From contig NZ_JASZYR010000027.1 of NCBI RefSeq assembly GCF_030316855.1, forward strand, positions 1-40,662: a stretch of 40,662 nt of DNA. Direction: 5' to 3'. Both the position numbers and the translations under genes were made by a program. The notes below the pieces were generated by a model. It ran no database searches. It was given only the letters and a program-made list of their open reading frames with translations, and had not been told where the DNA came from. Origin of the DNA: Variovorax sp. J22P240. Lineage in GTDB: Bacteria > Pseudomonadota > Gammaproteobacteria > Burkholderiales > Burkholderiaceae_C. How positions within the stretch are numbered: position 1 is the first letter of the stretch; each line of letters starts with the position of its first letter. Below, one piece after another: positions 8,274-17,474 of the stretch.

Positions 8274-9467
8274 ATGATCCAGCGCCGCACGTTCGTTCGT
8301 CTACTCGGCAGTGGTATGGTCACCGCCGCCGGTGCCGGCTCACTGGCCCTGTGGTCGCTGTCCCCGGAGTTCCCCGCCGAGGCGGTCGAGATCTGGCGCG
8401 GCCCCGGCAGCGAACCCGACGTGCGAAGGCGCGCGATCGCGTATGCGGCGACTGCGCCCAACCCGCACAATCGCCAACCCTGGATGGTCGATCTCCGCAC
8501 GCCCGACACGATCACGCTCTACTGCGACGTCGAGCGTCTGCTTCCGCAAACCGATCCTTTCGGCCGCCAGATCCTGATCGGTCACGGCGCCTTTCTCGAG
8601 CTGATGGTAATGGCGCTGGCCGAGCAGAACGTCCGGGCGGAGGTCACGCTCTGGCCCGAGGGCGAGCTGCCGCGCACGCTCGCGCAATGGTCGCGCCGGC
8701 CGATCGCGCGACTCAGGCTCATGCCCGGTGCGCAACCGGACCCGCTGTTCGCGCAGGTGCTGTCGCGACATACACCCAAGATGCGCTTTGACATCACGCG
8801 TCCCGTCACGGAGCAGACGCTTCAGCAGGTGGTCGCCGCAGGCGCCGCAGTCGACGTGACCAGCCGCGGAACAGTCGACATGGCGCTCGTGCAGCCCCTT
8901 CGTGAGCTGTGCCTGGACGCGGCTCGCGTCGAACTGCTGACGCCCGCGACAGTCATGGAAAGCCTTCGCCTCATGCGCGTGGGGCCTGACGAGATCCTGC
9001 AGGACCGGGACGGCATCTCAATCAACAGTCGCGCGGCGCGCGTCTTCTCTGCATTGGGGCAGTTCGACCGCAGCCGGCCGCCAGCCGCTGACAGCCCAGC
9101 CTTCAAGCAGGCGTTGCAGATGTTCGACGACTACAGCAGTACGGCCATGGGCTTCGTCTGGCTGGCGACTGCGCGCAACGGGCGCACTGACCAAGTCCAG
9201 GCGGGGCGCGCCTATGTGCGCCAGCAGCTGCAGGCCACCGCGCTCGGGCTCGGCGTGCATCCGATGAGCCAGGCGCTGCAGGAATTTCCGGAAATGGCGG
9301 TGCCCTACGCGGCGGCTCATCGCTCGCTGCTGGATGTAGCGGCACCGCGCGGCGCTGAGGACCCGACACTTCAGATGATGTGCCGAATCGGCTATCCGGT
9401 CGCGTCGGTCCAGGCAACGCCACGCCGCCCGCTCGTGCAGTTCATCATCGGCGGCGCCGCGGCCTGA
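8274..9467 (+). CDS. Acg family FMN-binding oxidoreductase, Tat-exported
   Basis: This 397-residue protein starts with a twin-arginine signal (MIQRRTFVRLLGSGMVTAAG), so folded, cofactor-loaded export is likely. The rest matches the Acg/Rv3131-type nitroreductase-like family: AIAYAATAPNPHNRQPWMVD near the N-terminus is the FMN-phosphate region, and QATALGLGVHPMSQALQEFP near the C-terminus is the second conserved block. The family binds or sequesters FMN and lacks a firm substrate. The start has GAGGAG about 7 bases upstream. It is divergent from the LysR gene, which probably controls it. Confidence 0.88.
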   Translation: MIQRRTFVRLLGSGMVTAAGAGSLALWSLSPEFPAEAVEIWRGPGSEPDVRRRAIAYAATAPNPHNRQPWMVDLRTPDTITLYCDVERLLPQTDPFGRQILIGHGAFLELMVMALAEQNVRAEVTLWPEGELPRTLAQWSRRPIARLRLMPGAQPDPLFAQVLSRHTPKMRFDITRPVTEQTLQQVVAAGAAVDVTSRGTVDMALVQPLRELCLDAARVELLTPATVMESLRLMRVGPDEILQDRDGISINSRAARVFSALGQFDRSRPPAADSPAFKQALQMFDDYSSTAMGFVWLATARNGRTDQVQAGRAYVRQQLQATALGLGVHPMSQALQEFPEMAVPYAAAHRSLLDVAAPRGAEDPTLQMMCRIGYPVASVQATPRRPLVQFIIGGAAA

Positions 9468-9540
9468 TCAGGCGGGCCGGCGCTCCGCTTGAGACCCATG
9501 GCTGCAGGCGCGTAGCCTGCGCCCGGCGATTCCGCGTCAC

Positions 9541-10298
9541 TCACCCGGCAGCCGGCCGTGCCAGGTCCGGTTGCGTGTAGTCGCACACCCCCTCGGGGAA
9601 AATGCGCTCGAGCTGCTCGATTTGTCGAGCACTGGGCGCGCCGACTTGCCATAGGGGCCATCGGTCAGCGCCTGGTCCACCGGCGTGAGCGCGCAGCGGT
9701 AGATGCCGCCCTCGATCGGCGCACCGGCTACCGTGCGCGACGTGCCGTAAAGCGGGAAGCTTTGCGCACATGCACCCGCGGCCTGACTGTCCAAGATGCC
9801 GGCCCACACGTCGTTGCCCGCGCTCATGCGCTGGCCTTGCAGGTTGAAACAGGCGTCCACGGCATCGGTCGGCTTGTTGCCCACGATGCCACCCGCAGGA
9901 TTCGTGCGCATGTTCGCGAGCCACTGGTCCATGACGTCGAGCGCCTGCATCGACTGGCTTGCCTTGGGCGTGCCGGGCGTGGTGTCGGTGAACCACACGA
10001 CCAGGTCGTCGCTGTGACCCATCTTCTGCAGCACGCGCTGGCGCACGGCGAAGGACTGGTGGCTGTTGTGCATGTCCAGTTCGCGTTCCATGTACTGGCG
10101 ATGATCGATGGCCGGTACGTCCAGACGCCCGGTGAACACATGCCCCGAGGTGTAGGCCGCCCGCATCGCGAGCAGGTCGCCCGCCGTGCGCGGCGCCGGC
10201 GCATCGGCCGCGGCCAATCGCATGTTGCGCCGGCTCCAGGGGTCGAAATAGCCGGGCTGGGTCAGCGCCTTGTTGACGTTGATCGATCTGCTGTTGAC
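9541..10298 (-). pseudogene. DUF6351 gene remnant, 5'-truncated and frameshifted
   Basis: The minus strand encodes the C-terminal third of a DUF6351 (tannase-like secreted hydrolase) protein, from SINVNKALTQPGYFDPWSRR near 10290 through RTAGDLLAMRAAYTSGHVF, MERELDMHNSHQSF and EGGIYRCALTPVDQAL. Near 9634-9650 the frame is lost: the main frame runs into a Ser-rich tail, while the neighbouring frame supplies the expected ending ERIFPEGVCDYTQPDLARP and stop at 9541. Upstream of about 10298 the similarity ends abruptly, so several hundred N-terminal residues are missing. Family proteins have about 650-750 residues. The gene is not functional as it stands. Confidence 0.78.
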
Positions 10299-10525
10299 AG
10301 GTCAGAGCGAGGTTGTCGCAGACTAGATGGCTGCATCCTTGGGATGCCGCAAGGGAGAAAGATTCATTGACCGCAATGAAGAGGGTCGGACAGCCGGCTC
10401 TCACACAGGGTATCGGTAGCGCAAGATCCTGGCGGATTCGGCGTGGCCTACGATTCCACCCGCCTCGCGGTTCCTGCCTGACAACACGCTTGTGAGAACC
10501 TACAGTGAACCGCGAAAGCGGAGTG

Positions 10526-11035
10526 TCAGAGATCCACTGCAGCGGTGGCCCCTTGCTGCGCCTTCCAGGCGCCGAGCAGCAGCACACCCCCGGAATTTCC
10601 AACCGACAGCTGCGCATCCGGAGACACCCATGCCCGGCTGGCCCCTCGTTCGAACGCTGGAGCCCCGTACTTCTGCGTGAGGGCACTCTGGACATGCACC
10701 CAATCGCCTGGGTCCTTCATGTCGATCCAGACGCTCACGAGCTTGCCGTTCTCGATTCGAAGAAAGGTCGCCTGAATCGGCCGAGAGGCCAGCTTGCCTC
10801 CATGCTGTATGCATGAGAAGCCGGCATCGTTGCGGTACTTCTGCCATTGAACAGGGCAGCCGACCATAGCCTGGCCGGGCGTGAACCCTTTCAGCGAGTA
10901 CGGCTCGGCGGGAGCAGAGGTGTCCGCTAGGGAGGAGGCGAAAGCAACGGCAGCGCCCAGCAAGCCTGCGCCGAGCACGCCCCACCTGCAGCGAGGCAGT
11001 GCGAGGGACGACGAGGTGCGGAGACGGGGCTTCAT
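10526..11035 (-). CDS. Secreted hypothetical protein
   Basis: This 169-residue protein has an N-terminal Arg-rich and hydrophobic signal (RCRWGVLGAGLLGAAVAFAS) and a mature region of about 135 residues. That part shows LKGFTPGQAMVGCPVQWQKY, SCIQHGGKLASRPIQATFLR, a strand pair NGKLVSVWIDMKDPG, VQSALTQKYGAPAF and a Gly-rich end. The two Cys could pair. The core, which asks how well a sequence pair aligns to a KYG-P segment, resembles small periplasmic proteins of Burkholderiales without a named family. The longer open frame was rejected because the signal peptide begins at 11035. It is divergent from the lipoprotein gene at 11437. Confidence 0.72.
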   Translation of the reverse strand: MKPRLRTSSSLALPRCRWGVLGAGLLGAAVAFASSLADTSAPAEPYSLKGFTPGQAMVGCPVQWQKYRNDAGFSCIQHGGKLASRPIQATFLRIENGKLVSVWIDMKDPGDWVHVQSALTQKYGAPAFERGASRAWVSPDAQLSVGNSGGVLLLGAWKAQQGATAAVDL

Positions 11036-11436
11036 GGGCCGGGATGGTAGGGCAGCAACAGCGCACCAGCAACAAAAGCTCCGGAAGATGGTAATAGTAC
11101 CGGCCGGCTCCTGCCGGCCGCCCCGCCCAAGGCGCCTACGAGACGGCCCGACGCCGGGTCGCCTGGGTCGACGGCAGCTTGGATACTCGACTCGGGTATG
11201 ACGCAGACCACGTCGCCTTGGAGGGCCTACCGCCAGACGAAGCCCTGCATGCAGGTGTTCGGACCGAAGGGCCCGGATCCCGCAATCCAAGCCTCGCGCG
11301 CATCTATCGGCATGCGAAAGAAGACTTTTATAGCGAAAGTCAAAAGGGTCGTGAAATACGCACGCGCGTCTCATTGCTAGTCCAAAAGTTGTCAATAGAA
11401 TCGCGCCGCTCCCAACATCAGACAACCAAAGTATTC
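11036..11436. other. Divergent intergenic region with a GC-rich hairpin
   Basis: About 400 bases lie between two divergent exported-protein genes. A perfect inverted repeat CGGCCGG-CTCCTG-CCGGCCG occupies 11101-11120, a stable hairpin without a T-tract. The 3' part (about 11320-11430) is AT-richer than its surroundings and is the likely promoter zone for the lipoprotein gene. An open frame of 60 codons at 11198-11380 has no recognisable similarity. Confidence 0.5.
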
Positions 11437-12978
11437 ATGAGGCAACAACAATTGATCAGAACGCTCGTTGCTACTGCCGCCGTTCTGGCCCTCTCAGCAT
11501 GCGGAGGTGGCGGAGGCGGTGGATTCGCCGGCTTCCCTACCGGCTCCGCACCGGCCAACGCCCAGGCCCCTTCTCCCCCCTCGGGACCGTCCGGATCTGA
11601 AACCCCGACGCTCCCGACCTCCAGCAAGCTCAGCGGCCTGGCTGCCACCGGTGCGCCGGTGGCCAATGGGGACGTATCGGTGCGCTGCGCAACGGGCGCC
11701 GCGGTGACCACCACGAGCGATGCGAGCGGTGCGTGGTCGGCGACCATCACCGACCAGACGTTCCCGTGCCTGGTCACGGTCAGCGGCGGCAGCGTTCCCG
11801 CGGGACAGGCGCTTTACTCGCTGGCGCTGGACGCCACCCACCTCAATGTGACCCCACTGACGGGCCTTGTGCTGGCGAGTGCACTCGATGCCGCGCCGTC
11901 AGCGATCAACGCAAGCAGTCTGAGCTCGTCGGTATCGACGGCACTCGCGCAAGGTCTGGCCAAGGTCAACGCCATCTTGACGGCATCGGGCTACAGGCCG
12001 ACGAATGGCAATCCACTCACGGCCCCGTTCCAGGCGAGCGCCGGCGACGAGCATGACGACTTGATCTCCACCCTGATGCGCTCGCTCGCAGATGAAAACA
12101 TCGGCTATGACGCACTGCTCACGTCAATCGCGACCGCGGGCAATGGCAGCGTGCCCATTCCACTGACCCACGTCTACAAGGCGGCAGAGCTGACCCAGGC
12201 GGCCATGCCGCAACTGAACAACGCGAGCCTTGCAGTAAGCAATGGCGAGCTGTCGATGGTGCTCGGCGGCTCAGGGGCCGCATCCAATGTCGGGGCCTAC
12301 GTCGGGCCGGGGACAGGGAACAAGGCCATCCTTCAACTGCCAGGCCTGAACGGAGTGAAGCTGAGCACCTTCAAGGACATGACCCTGGACGTGAAGGGCG
12401 AGAGCAACTACTACAACGGCTCGGGACTTCCCAACCTCTACACCTACGTGAACTTCGTGGTCGATCTCCAATGCACAGGACAGCCTCTTGCAGCGGGCAC
12501 GACGATCGATCAGGTGCGCGCCCAGCGACGGATCGTGATCTTTGATCCGTTCTACAAGTTCATCCAGCGGGACAACTCGATCTCGGCCACCGACTTCTTC
12601 AGTGCCAAGTTCGATTTCGGGACTGGCGGGTGGCGCGCTTCGGCCGGAACGTCGCTGGGCAGCGGCGTGTTCGTGCCCAACCTTCAGCCCCAGGGCTACA
12701 ACGGAAGCGAGACACTGCAGACCTTCGACTTCCAGACTTACCCCAACGCGTGCATCGTGGACGGCATCTCGGCCGATGGTGGGCTGTACCGCGACACCAC
12801 CGACCCGCAGTGCGTGACCTCGGGTGGCTTGACCGGCAACATGCCAGCCAGTTGCGGGAAGACCCACAGTGGCGCACTGGTCGTCCTGGGCGGCAGCACC
12901 ATCCTGACGGTGAGCGAATGGAAGGTGAAGAAGGTTCGCTTCAACGGCACGAACGTGCGCAACTTCGTTTTCCAATAG
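11437..12978 (+). CDS. Large lipoprotein, unknown function
   Basis: This 513-residue protein starts MRQQQLIRTLVATAAVLALS and continues ACGGGGGGG, a lipoprotein signal with an S-A-C lipobox and Gly-rich linker. A Pro/Ser-rich spacer follows. Residues from about 60 to 120 (LAATGAPVANGDVSVRCATG, SDASGAWSATITDQTFPCLV) look like a carboxypeptidase-regulatory/Ig-like beta domain. The C-terminal half is rich in Asn, Gly and aromatic residues and contains four Cys (about residues 350-480), suggesting an extracytoplasmic beta structure. I do not recognise a catalytic motif. Burkholderiales carry many such paralogous lipoproteins. The open frame begins further upstream, but only the ATG at 11437 gives the signal. 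A strong terminator follows. Confidence 0.82.
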   Translation: MRQQQLIRTLVATAAVLALSACGGGGGGGFAGFPTGSAPANAQAPSPPSGPSGSETPTLPTSSKLSGLAATGAPVANGDVSVRCATGAAVTTTSDASGAWSATITDQTFPCLVTVSGGSVPAGQALYSLALDATHLNVTPLTGLVLASALDAAPSAINASSLSSSVSTALAQGLAKVNAILTASGYRPTNGNPLTAPFQASAGDEHDDLISTLMRSLADENIGYDALLTSIATAGNGSVPIPLTHVYKAAELTQAAMPQLNNASLAVSNGELSMVLGGSGAASNVGAYVGPGTGNKAILQLPGLNGVKLSTFKDMTLDVKGESNYYNGSGLPNLYTYVNFVVDLQCTGQPLAAGTTIDQVRAQRRIVIFDPFYKFIQRDNSISATDFFSAKFDFGTGGWRASAGTSLGSGVFVPNLQPQGYNGSETLQTFDFQTYPNACIVDGISADGGLYRDTTDPQCVTSGGLTGNMPASCGKTHSGALVVLGGSTILTVSEWKVKKVRFNGTNVRNFVFQ

Positions 12979-12997
12979 GTCGACGCACCTTGAAATG

Positions 12998-13028
12998 AAG
13001 CCCCGGCGCTCGACGCGGGGCTTTTTTT
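12998..13028 (+). terminator. Rho-independent terminator
   Basis: AAGCCCC pairs with GGGGCTT across an 11-13 base loop and is followed by eight T residues. It starts 20 bases after the lipoprotein stop. It is the clearest intrinsic terminator in the window. Confidence 0.88.
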
Positions 13029-13195
13029 TCCCGAAGTGACTTCGCCATCTCCACCACGGCCTGCTTGTCGAAGGCGTTGATCTCATCCACCCGTCAGCAA
13101 CCGATCGCAGACGACAGGCCAAGCCCGGCGGACAGGACCGCACGCGCATCAACATTCATGAGGACTTGAATTCGGGAGTGGTCAAGTGACTTCAA

Positions 13196-14089
13196 TCATC
13201 GCGAAGCTGCAGGGCCAGCGTCGATAAAGTCCACCACGTCGTCGACGACGGGCGCCACCCAATGCAGCGGCCAGGCAAAAGCGCCTATCAGACTCGTGTG
13301 GCTCGCGAGTTCGTACAGCTTCAGCGTTGTCGGCACGCCCGCCGCCTCCAGCTTGCCGGTCAGCTGAAGCGTGCTGCGCCGCGGGCTGACCAGACGGTCG
13401 TCAGTGGCGGTCCCGAGGAAGCTTCGAGGTGCATTGGACGACGCGAACTCGATGGGCTGGGCCTGCCTCGGATAGTTGGGATGAAAGAAGACCGGCTGTA
13501 CCTCGGGGTTGTCGGTCGGAAAGAAGTCGTACGGCCCCGCCAGCCCGATCCAGCCGGCGAGCTCGGCTGGCGAATGGCCGGTCGCCCTCAGCCACCGCGG
13601 ATCCAGCGCCAGCATGGCAGCGTTGTAGCCGCCGGCGCTGTGGCCCATGACGAATACGCGATTCGGGTCGCCCCCCAGGCTGGCAGCCTTTTCCAGGCCG
13701 TAGGCAAGCGCCTCTGCGCTGTCGCGCAGGAAATCCGGGTAGCGCACCGCGGGGTACAGCCGATATTCGGCGATCAAGGTCAGCACGCCACGCGCGGCCA
13801 GAGCCTTGCCAACGAAGCGGTAATCCGCGCGCGCCCCCGAATTCCACGAGCCGCCGTAGAAGAAGACCACGACTGGCCATCCGGCGTGCAGTGCGGGCGT
13901 CGTGGGGCGATAGATGTCCAGGCGCTGCGCGGGCAGGGCGCCGTAGGCCACATCCGCCTGAACGATGGCGGAACCTTCCGCAGACAAGGCGTTGAGCGTG
14001 CCGACCGCCGAGCAGCCGCCAATGCACAGGCCGAGCGCCGCCAGCGCCGCCGCATGCAAAAAGTTGTTCCCAATCAATGGCATCTCCAC
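13196..14089 (-). CDS. Alpha/beta hydrolase lipoprotein, esterase of the HSL/BD-FAE type
   Basis: This 297-residue exported esterase has a signal ending GLCIGGCSAVG with Cys26 as probable lipid anchor. Motifs are ordered as in the family: QRLDIYRPTTP, FFYGGSWNSGARADYRFVGK (oxyanion hole, about 77-96), AEYRLYP, the nucleophile elbow GHSAGG with Ser151, TATDDRLVSP with the acid, and ELASHTSLIG with the catalytic His. It is probably an ester or short-chain lipid hydrolase in the periplasm. Two Met codons (residues 1 and 3) could start it. It is transcribed on the minus strand, after a gap of about 230 bases from the sulfatase-family gene upstream of it. Confidence 0.9.
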   Translation of the reverse strand: MEMPLIGNNFLHAAALAALGLCIGGCSAVGTLNALSAEGSAIVQADVAYGALPAQRLDIYRPTTPALHAGWPVVVFFYGGSWNSGARADYRFVGKALAARGVLTLIAEYRLYPAVRYPDFLRDSAEALAYGLEKAASLGGDPNRVFVMGHSAGGYNAAMLALDPRWLRATGHSPAELAGWIGLAGPYDFFPTDNPEVQPVFFHPNYPRQAQPIEFASSNAPRSFLGTATDDRLVSPRRSTLQLTGKLEAAGVPTTLKLYELASHTSLIGAFAWPLHWVAPVVDDVVDFIDAGPAASR

Positions 14090-14317
14090 GAAGGGCGGTC
14101 GAGAAGAAGGCGCCTCATCCTGGGCTGTTTCTCAGTTCGCAGCGCCAACCAGATCGGCTTGGAGCGCTTCAACAACAGGTGAAGTGAGATCCGCCCAGAC
14201 GCGAGCTTGCCGCCAACCGCCAATGCGACGCATCGAAATGTTTGGTCTCTCCGGTGGACGACGGCCGAAATCGGCGGGCAGTGAATTCGGAGGTCATCGC
14301 GGTGTCTGCAACGTGAC

Positions 14318-16510
14318 TCATCTGGGCAGCCAGGCAGCCGAGGGATCGAGACCATCGCTGGGGTATGCAAACATCGAGGCTTCGGCGTTGATGCGCCACT
14401 CGAGCATGCGCTGTTTCATTCTCGCGAGTTCTTCAACGTCGACATCGCGCAGCGATGCCAGCTCTTTGGGGTCCTTGTCGAGGTCGAAAACCTCCATCGG
14501 CTCACGGTCGAAACTGTAGACGTATTTTCGATGGCCGTGTCGAGCACTCAAGAACGACCAGTCGATGCTGCTCGTGTAGAAGAGCTCCCGCTCCGGATCG
14601 ACAGCGTGAAGCAGCGATTGGCCAGGCAGTTCCGCGCCTTGGATCTGCAGGCCAAGCAATTCGGCAATCGTCGGAAAGACGTCGATCTGCTGTCGTGGGC
14701 CGCGCACTCTGCCGGGCGCCAACGCCATGCCAGGCGCGTAGATCAGTGTCGGCACATGCAGGCCCTCTTGATAGATCGCGTTGTGGATCTGCTTGGCCCC
14801 ATGTTCGTCGAACATCTGTCCGTGATCGCCCACGAACACGAATATGGTGTCTTTCAACACCCCGAGCCGCCGATAACCTTCCATCAGAGTCGAGAGCACG
14901 CCATCGATGTAACGCAGGCAGTTGTAATAGGCGTCCAGCTTTGGATTGGAAACACCTTCGAAGACGACCTTTCGCCATGTCGAGGGCGTCTCGAAGTTGT
15001 GGTGGCCAACGTTGGTCATCACCGCAGTGAAGAAGGGACGCTTGGCCCGGACCTGGATCGCCGTCCAGTCGAGGATGGGCTGGACCATCCACTCGTCCGC
15101 GATGCCGAAATAGGTCACTCGTTCGGCCCCCAAGCGTGCGAGTTCCTTCTCGGTCTGGATGAATTCGAAGTTGAAGATGTCGACGACGTCGAGGTCGTTC
15201 TGGAAATGCAGATCCGTGGGCGTGAAGAAGCTGGTTGCATACCCCGCTTGGCGCAGTACCGACGGCAGCGAACGGATGCGAGGCTTTTTGCGATTCTCGC
15301 GCGCCCAGTTTTGGGTTCCCTCGTTGGCCAGTGGGTACTGTCCTCCAAGAATAGCGACCCACGCGGCAGCGGTGCGCGGAATGACCGCTGTCATGTCCTC
15401 GACCACGAGGCTGTCGCTGGCCAGGGATGCCATGAATGGGGTCGTCTGAAGCGTCGGCGTGTACATCGTGGTCGACACCGCGCGCATCGACTCCAACATC
15501 ACGATCACTACGTTCTTGCGATCCGTAGCCTCCGTCTGTCTGGCCAGCATTTGCGCGCTATGCCAACGTGGCCTGCCGGTCCGCACAAACTCCGCGGCCA
15601 CACTCAGCTGGATGTCATGCGCAAGCGTCGGGGCCGCGGTCTTGGCCAGCGTGATCAGCGTCCCCTCGGTGTGCCGCAACAGCGGCAGAAAGCCATGGGC
15701 CGGTGCCGGCAGGAGAATCCCCAGCGCAAGCGCCAGCGCCAGCACGCCCTCTCCCCACCCCTGCCGACCGGCGAGCATCGGCAGGGCAGCAAGCCTGCGA
15801 TGGTGCCAAGCCCACCCTGCTGCGACGAAGATGCCGCCCCCGATTGCCAACGCGCGGAAGGAGGTCGCCTCCGGCGCAATAAGGGGAGCCACTTCCTTCA
15901 CGTTCAGCGCCGCAAACAACAGCACCCTTGAACTCGTGGGCTGGCCGGTGGCGAGCTGATAGGCCAGATCGATGCCGACGAGGGCGCACAACGCGATCAC
16001 CACCATTTGCAAAAGGAGCACCATGCCGGCCCTGGCCCGGGCGGGCGTGAACTTGAGGACCAGCCCCAGCGCGAATACGACGACGGCGATAGAGACAATG
16101 TCGCGCCACAAGCAAGCGACCAGCCCTGACACCTGGCCCGCAGCGGTGATGGTCCAGACCTGCAGCGTCCGAGCCACGGTGTGATCGTCGCCCGTCATCG
16201 GAAACATCAACGCGAGCAAGATCAGCACTGCGACAGAGATCGGCACAAACGTCCATCGGCGTCGTGGCAGAACAAGTCTTTGGATCGCAAGGCCCGCAAG
16301 CATCGCCAGGAGGAAGTGCAAGGAAGTGAACCACCAGAGCCATTGCAACAATGCGACCCACCGGAACGCGTCTTCCGGAGCGGCGAAGAGCGCGTTCATC
16401 ACAAGGGCGGTCTTGGCGAGTCCCAGCCACAAGGCCAACGGAATCAGCAACACCCATGCGAGCCGCCAGGGACCTTGAGCAGACCGAGGCGCTGGGGTAG
16501 AGCGGATCAT
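14318..16510 (-). CDS. Membrane sulfatase-family protein (LtaS / phosphoethanolamine transferase-like)
   Basis: This 730-residue protein has five to seven N-terminal membrane helices (about residues 18-330) and a C-terminal extracytoplasmic alkaline-phosphatase-type domain. Metal-site motifs are visible: VVIVMLESMRAVS, IPRTAAAWVAILGG with the Thr nucleophile candidate, VGHHNFE, and FVFVGDHGQMFDEHG. HVPTLIYAPG and VFPTIAELLGLQ are typical of the fold. LtaS and EptA-like enzymes transfer glycerophosphate or phosphoethanolamine to envelope glycans or lipid A. The unusual end (ELFYTSSIDWSFLSARHG, VFDLDKDPKEL) resembles sulfatases. The longer frame upstream is low in protein character, so I chose Met at 16510. 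Confidence 0.87.
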   Translation of the reverse strand: MIRSTPAPRSAQGPWRLAWVLLIPLALWLGLAKTALVMNALFAAPEDAFRWVALLQWLWWFTSLHFLLAMLAGLAIQRLVLPRRRWTFVPISVAVLILLALMFPMTGDDHTVARTLQVWTITAAGQVSGLVACLWRDIVSIAVVVFALGLVLKFTPARARAGMVLLLQMVVIALCALVGIDLAYQLATGQPTSSRVLLFAALNVKEVAPLIAPEATSFRALAIGGGIFVAAGWAWHHRRLAALPMLAGRQGWGEGVLALALALGILLPAPAHGFLPLLRHTEGTLITLAKTAAPTLAHDIQLSVAAEFVRTGRPRWHSAQMLARQTEATDRKNVVIVMLESMRAVSTTMYTPTLQTTPFMASLASDSLVVEDMTAVIPRTAAAWVAILGGQYPLANEGTQNWARENRKKPRIRSLPSVLRQAGYATSFFTPTDLHFQNDLDVVDIFNFEFIQTEKELARLGAERVTYFGIADEWMVQPILDWTAIQVRAKRPFFTAVMTNVGHHNFETPSTWRKVVFEGVSNPKLDAYYNCLRYIDGVLSTLMEGYRRLGVLKDTIFVFVGDHGQMFDEHGAKQIHNAIYQEGLHVPTLIYAPGMALAPGRVRGPRQQIDVFPTIAELLGLQIQGAELPGQSLLHAVDPERELFYTSSIDWSFLSARHGHRKYVYSFDREPMEVFDLDKDPKELASLRDVDVEELARMKQRMLEWRINAEASMFAYPSDGLDPSAAWLPR

Positions 16511-16587
16511 GATGTCCGGCACTCTTCTCGAGCAGACAGCTGCTGCCCGTTCAGTGCCACAGAGTTTGTCCGATGCGCGCTCGGTAC

Positions 16588-16833
16588 TCATAACGGCGCT
16601 TTCGCCAGACTGCGGTGCGCTTCGCGCGAGTCGTTCTCGATGTTCTCGCCGAAACGTGGCGCTTGAGGTCCGATTCTCTGACCAATGCCGAGGTTGGTTT
16701 CCAAACGCGTCCTTGTCCTTGACGTGCGCGTCAAGGGCATCGGAAGTTCGCCCTCGACTGCGAGGATGCCGCTGTCGATGTCGCCCAAGGTTCCGTGCGG
16801 CAGGACTTTCCAGTCGTGGTTCGGTCTGGGCAT
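16588..16833 (-). pseudogene. N-terminal fragment of a metallo-hydrolase-like protein (DUF4336 type)
   Basis: The frame opens at 16833 with MPRPNHDWKVLPHGTLGDID and SGILAVEGELPMPLTR, preceded by AGGAG. This closely resembles the first 35 residues of a family of about 250-residue hydrolase-like proteins. After about 16729 the sequence no longer reads like the family (RTSRTRTRLE...) and stops at 16588. It appears to be a gene cut off after its first hundred bases. The sulfatase-family gene starts just downstream. The family name is from memory and needs a search. Confidence 0.5.
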
Positions 16834-17474
16834 GGAAACTCCTTTCCGCTCGACATCGCGCCTTTCGTTGCGCATCGTGCCCACGGCGGCAACCAGCGAA
16901 CAATAGGTCGCCTTCCATCGTAGGCGCGACGACCAATTGGAGTGCGAGTGTTTCCACTGTCAGCAAGTAGCTACTGACAGCATCAGGCCGTCGCCGACGC
17001 GGTTCTAAGGCCACCCCCCCATTCGGCTTGTCTCGTGGGCTTTCCGGTCCAGCCGCAGGGCGTCGATCCAGGTACGCGGGCGCCTGTGGTCACCCGCAGC
17101 GCAGGCGTGGAGGCTGCGCAGGTTCGCGATGGTCAGCGGCGATGCCTCGCGCGCTTCGGAGAGATACCGCAGCAGATTGCGCGGCAGCACGGAAAGCGGT
17201 CCATCGGCCGGCCGCAGGTACGCAGGGAACAGCACCGCAGCACGCCTGCGACCCTCCGGTCTGATCGGAACCGTTGGCGAATCGCCTCGACGTCCCGGTG
17301 CCGAACTGGAGACCACGGAATGAAACGCGACCGACCAATGCCTTCGCGCTGCCCTCCGCGGGCAGTAGACATACTCCTTCCTCACGCGCCGCGCAAGACG
17401 CATCCTAATGATGCTGGCACCACGCCCCAGTGCGATTCTTCCGATGGCTGACTTGCAGTCGACGGAGGTACCAA
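16834..17474. other. Intergenic stretch with no recognisable gene
   Basis: About 640 bases. Open frames occur on both strands (for example minus 17005-17403 with AYLRPADGPLSVLPRNLLRY), but none has a convincing start or family. It probably contains further gene debris. The last part, just before 17475, contains the GGAGG ribosome site of the next gene. Confidence 0.4.

Noticed and set aside
11101..11120. GC-rich hairpin as an intrinsic terminator
   Set aside because: No T-tract and it lies upstream of both divergent genes; left as an unexplained structure.
10526..11425. Long upstream extension of the secreted protein gene
   Set aside because: The signal peptide begins at 11035; sequence before it is low in protein character and overlaps the next gene's promoter region.
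12271..13155. Minus-strand frame of 294 codons opposite the large lipoprotein
   Set aside because: Shadow of the lipoprotein, which has a convincing signal peptide, Cys pattern and terminator on the plus strand.
17005..17403. Minus-strand frame of 132 codons
   Set aside because: No ribosome site or family; three competing frames of similar length cover the same bases.
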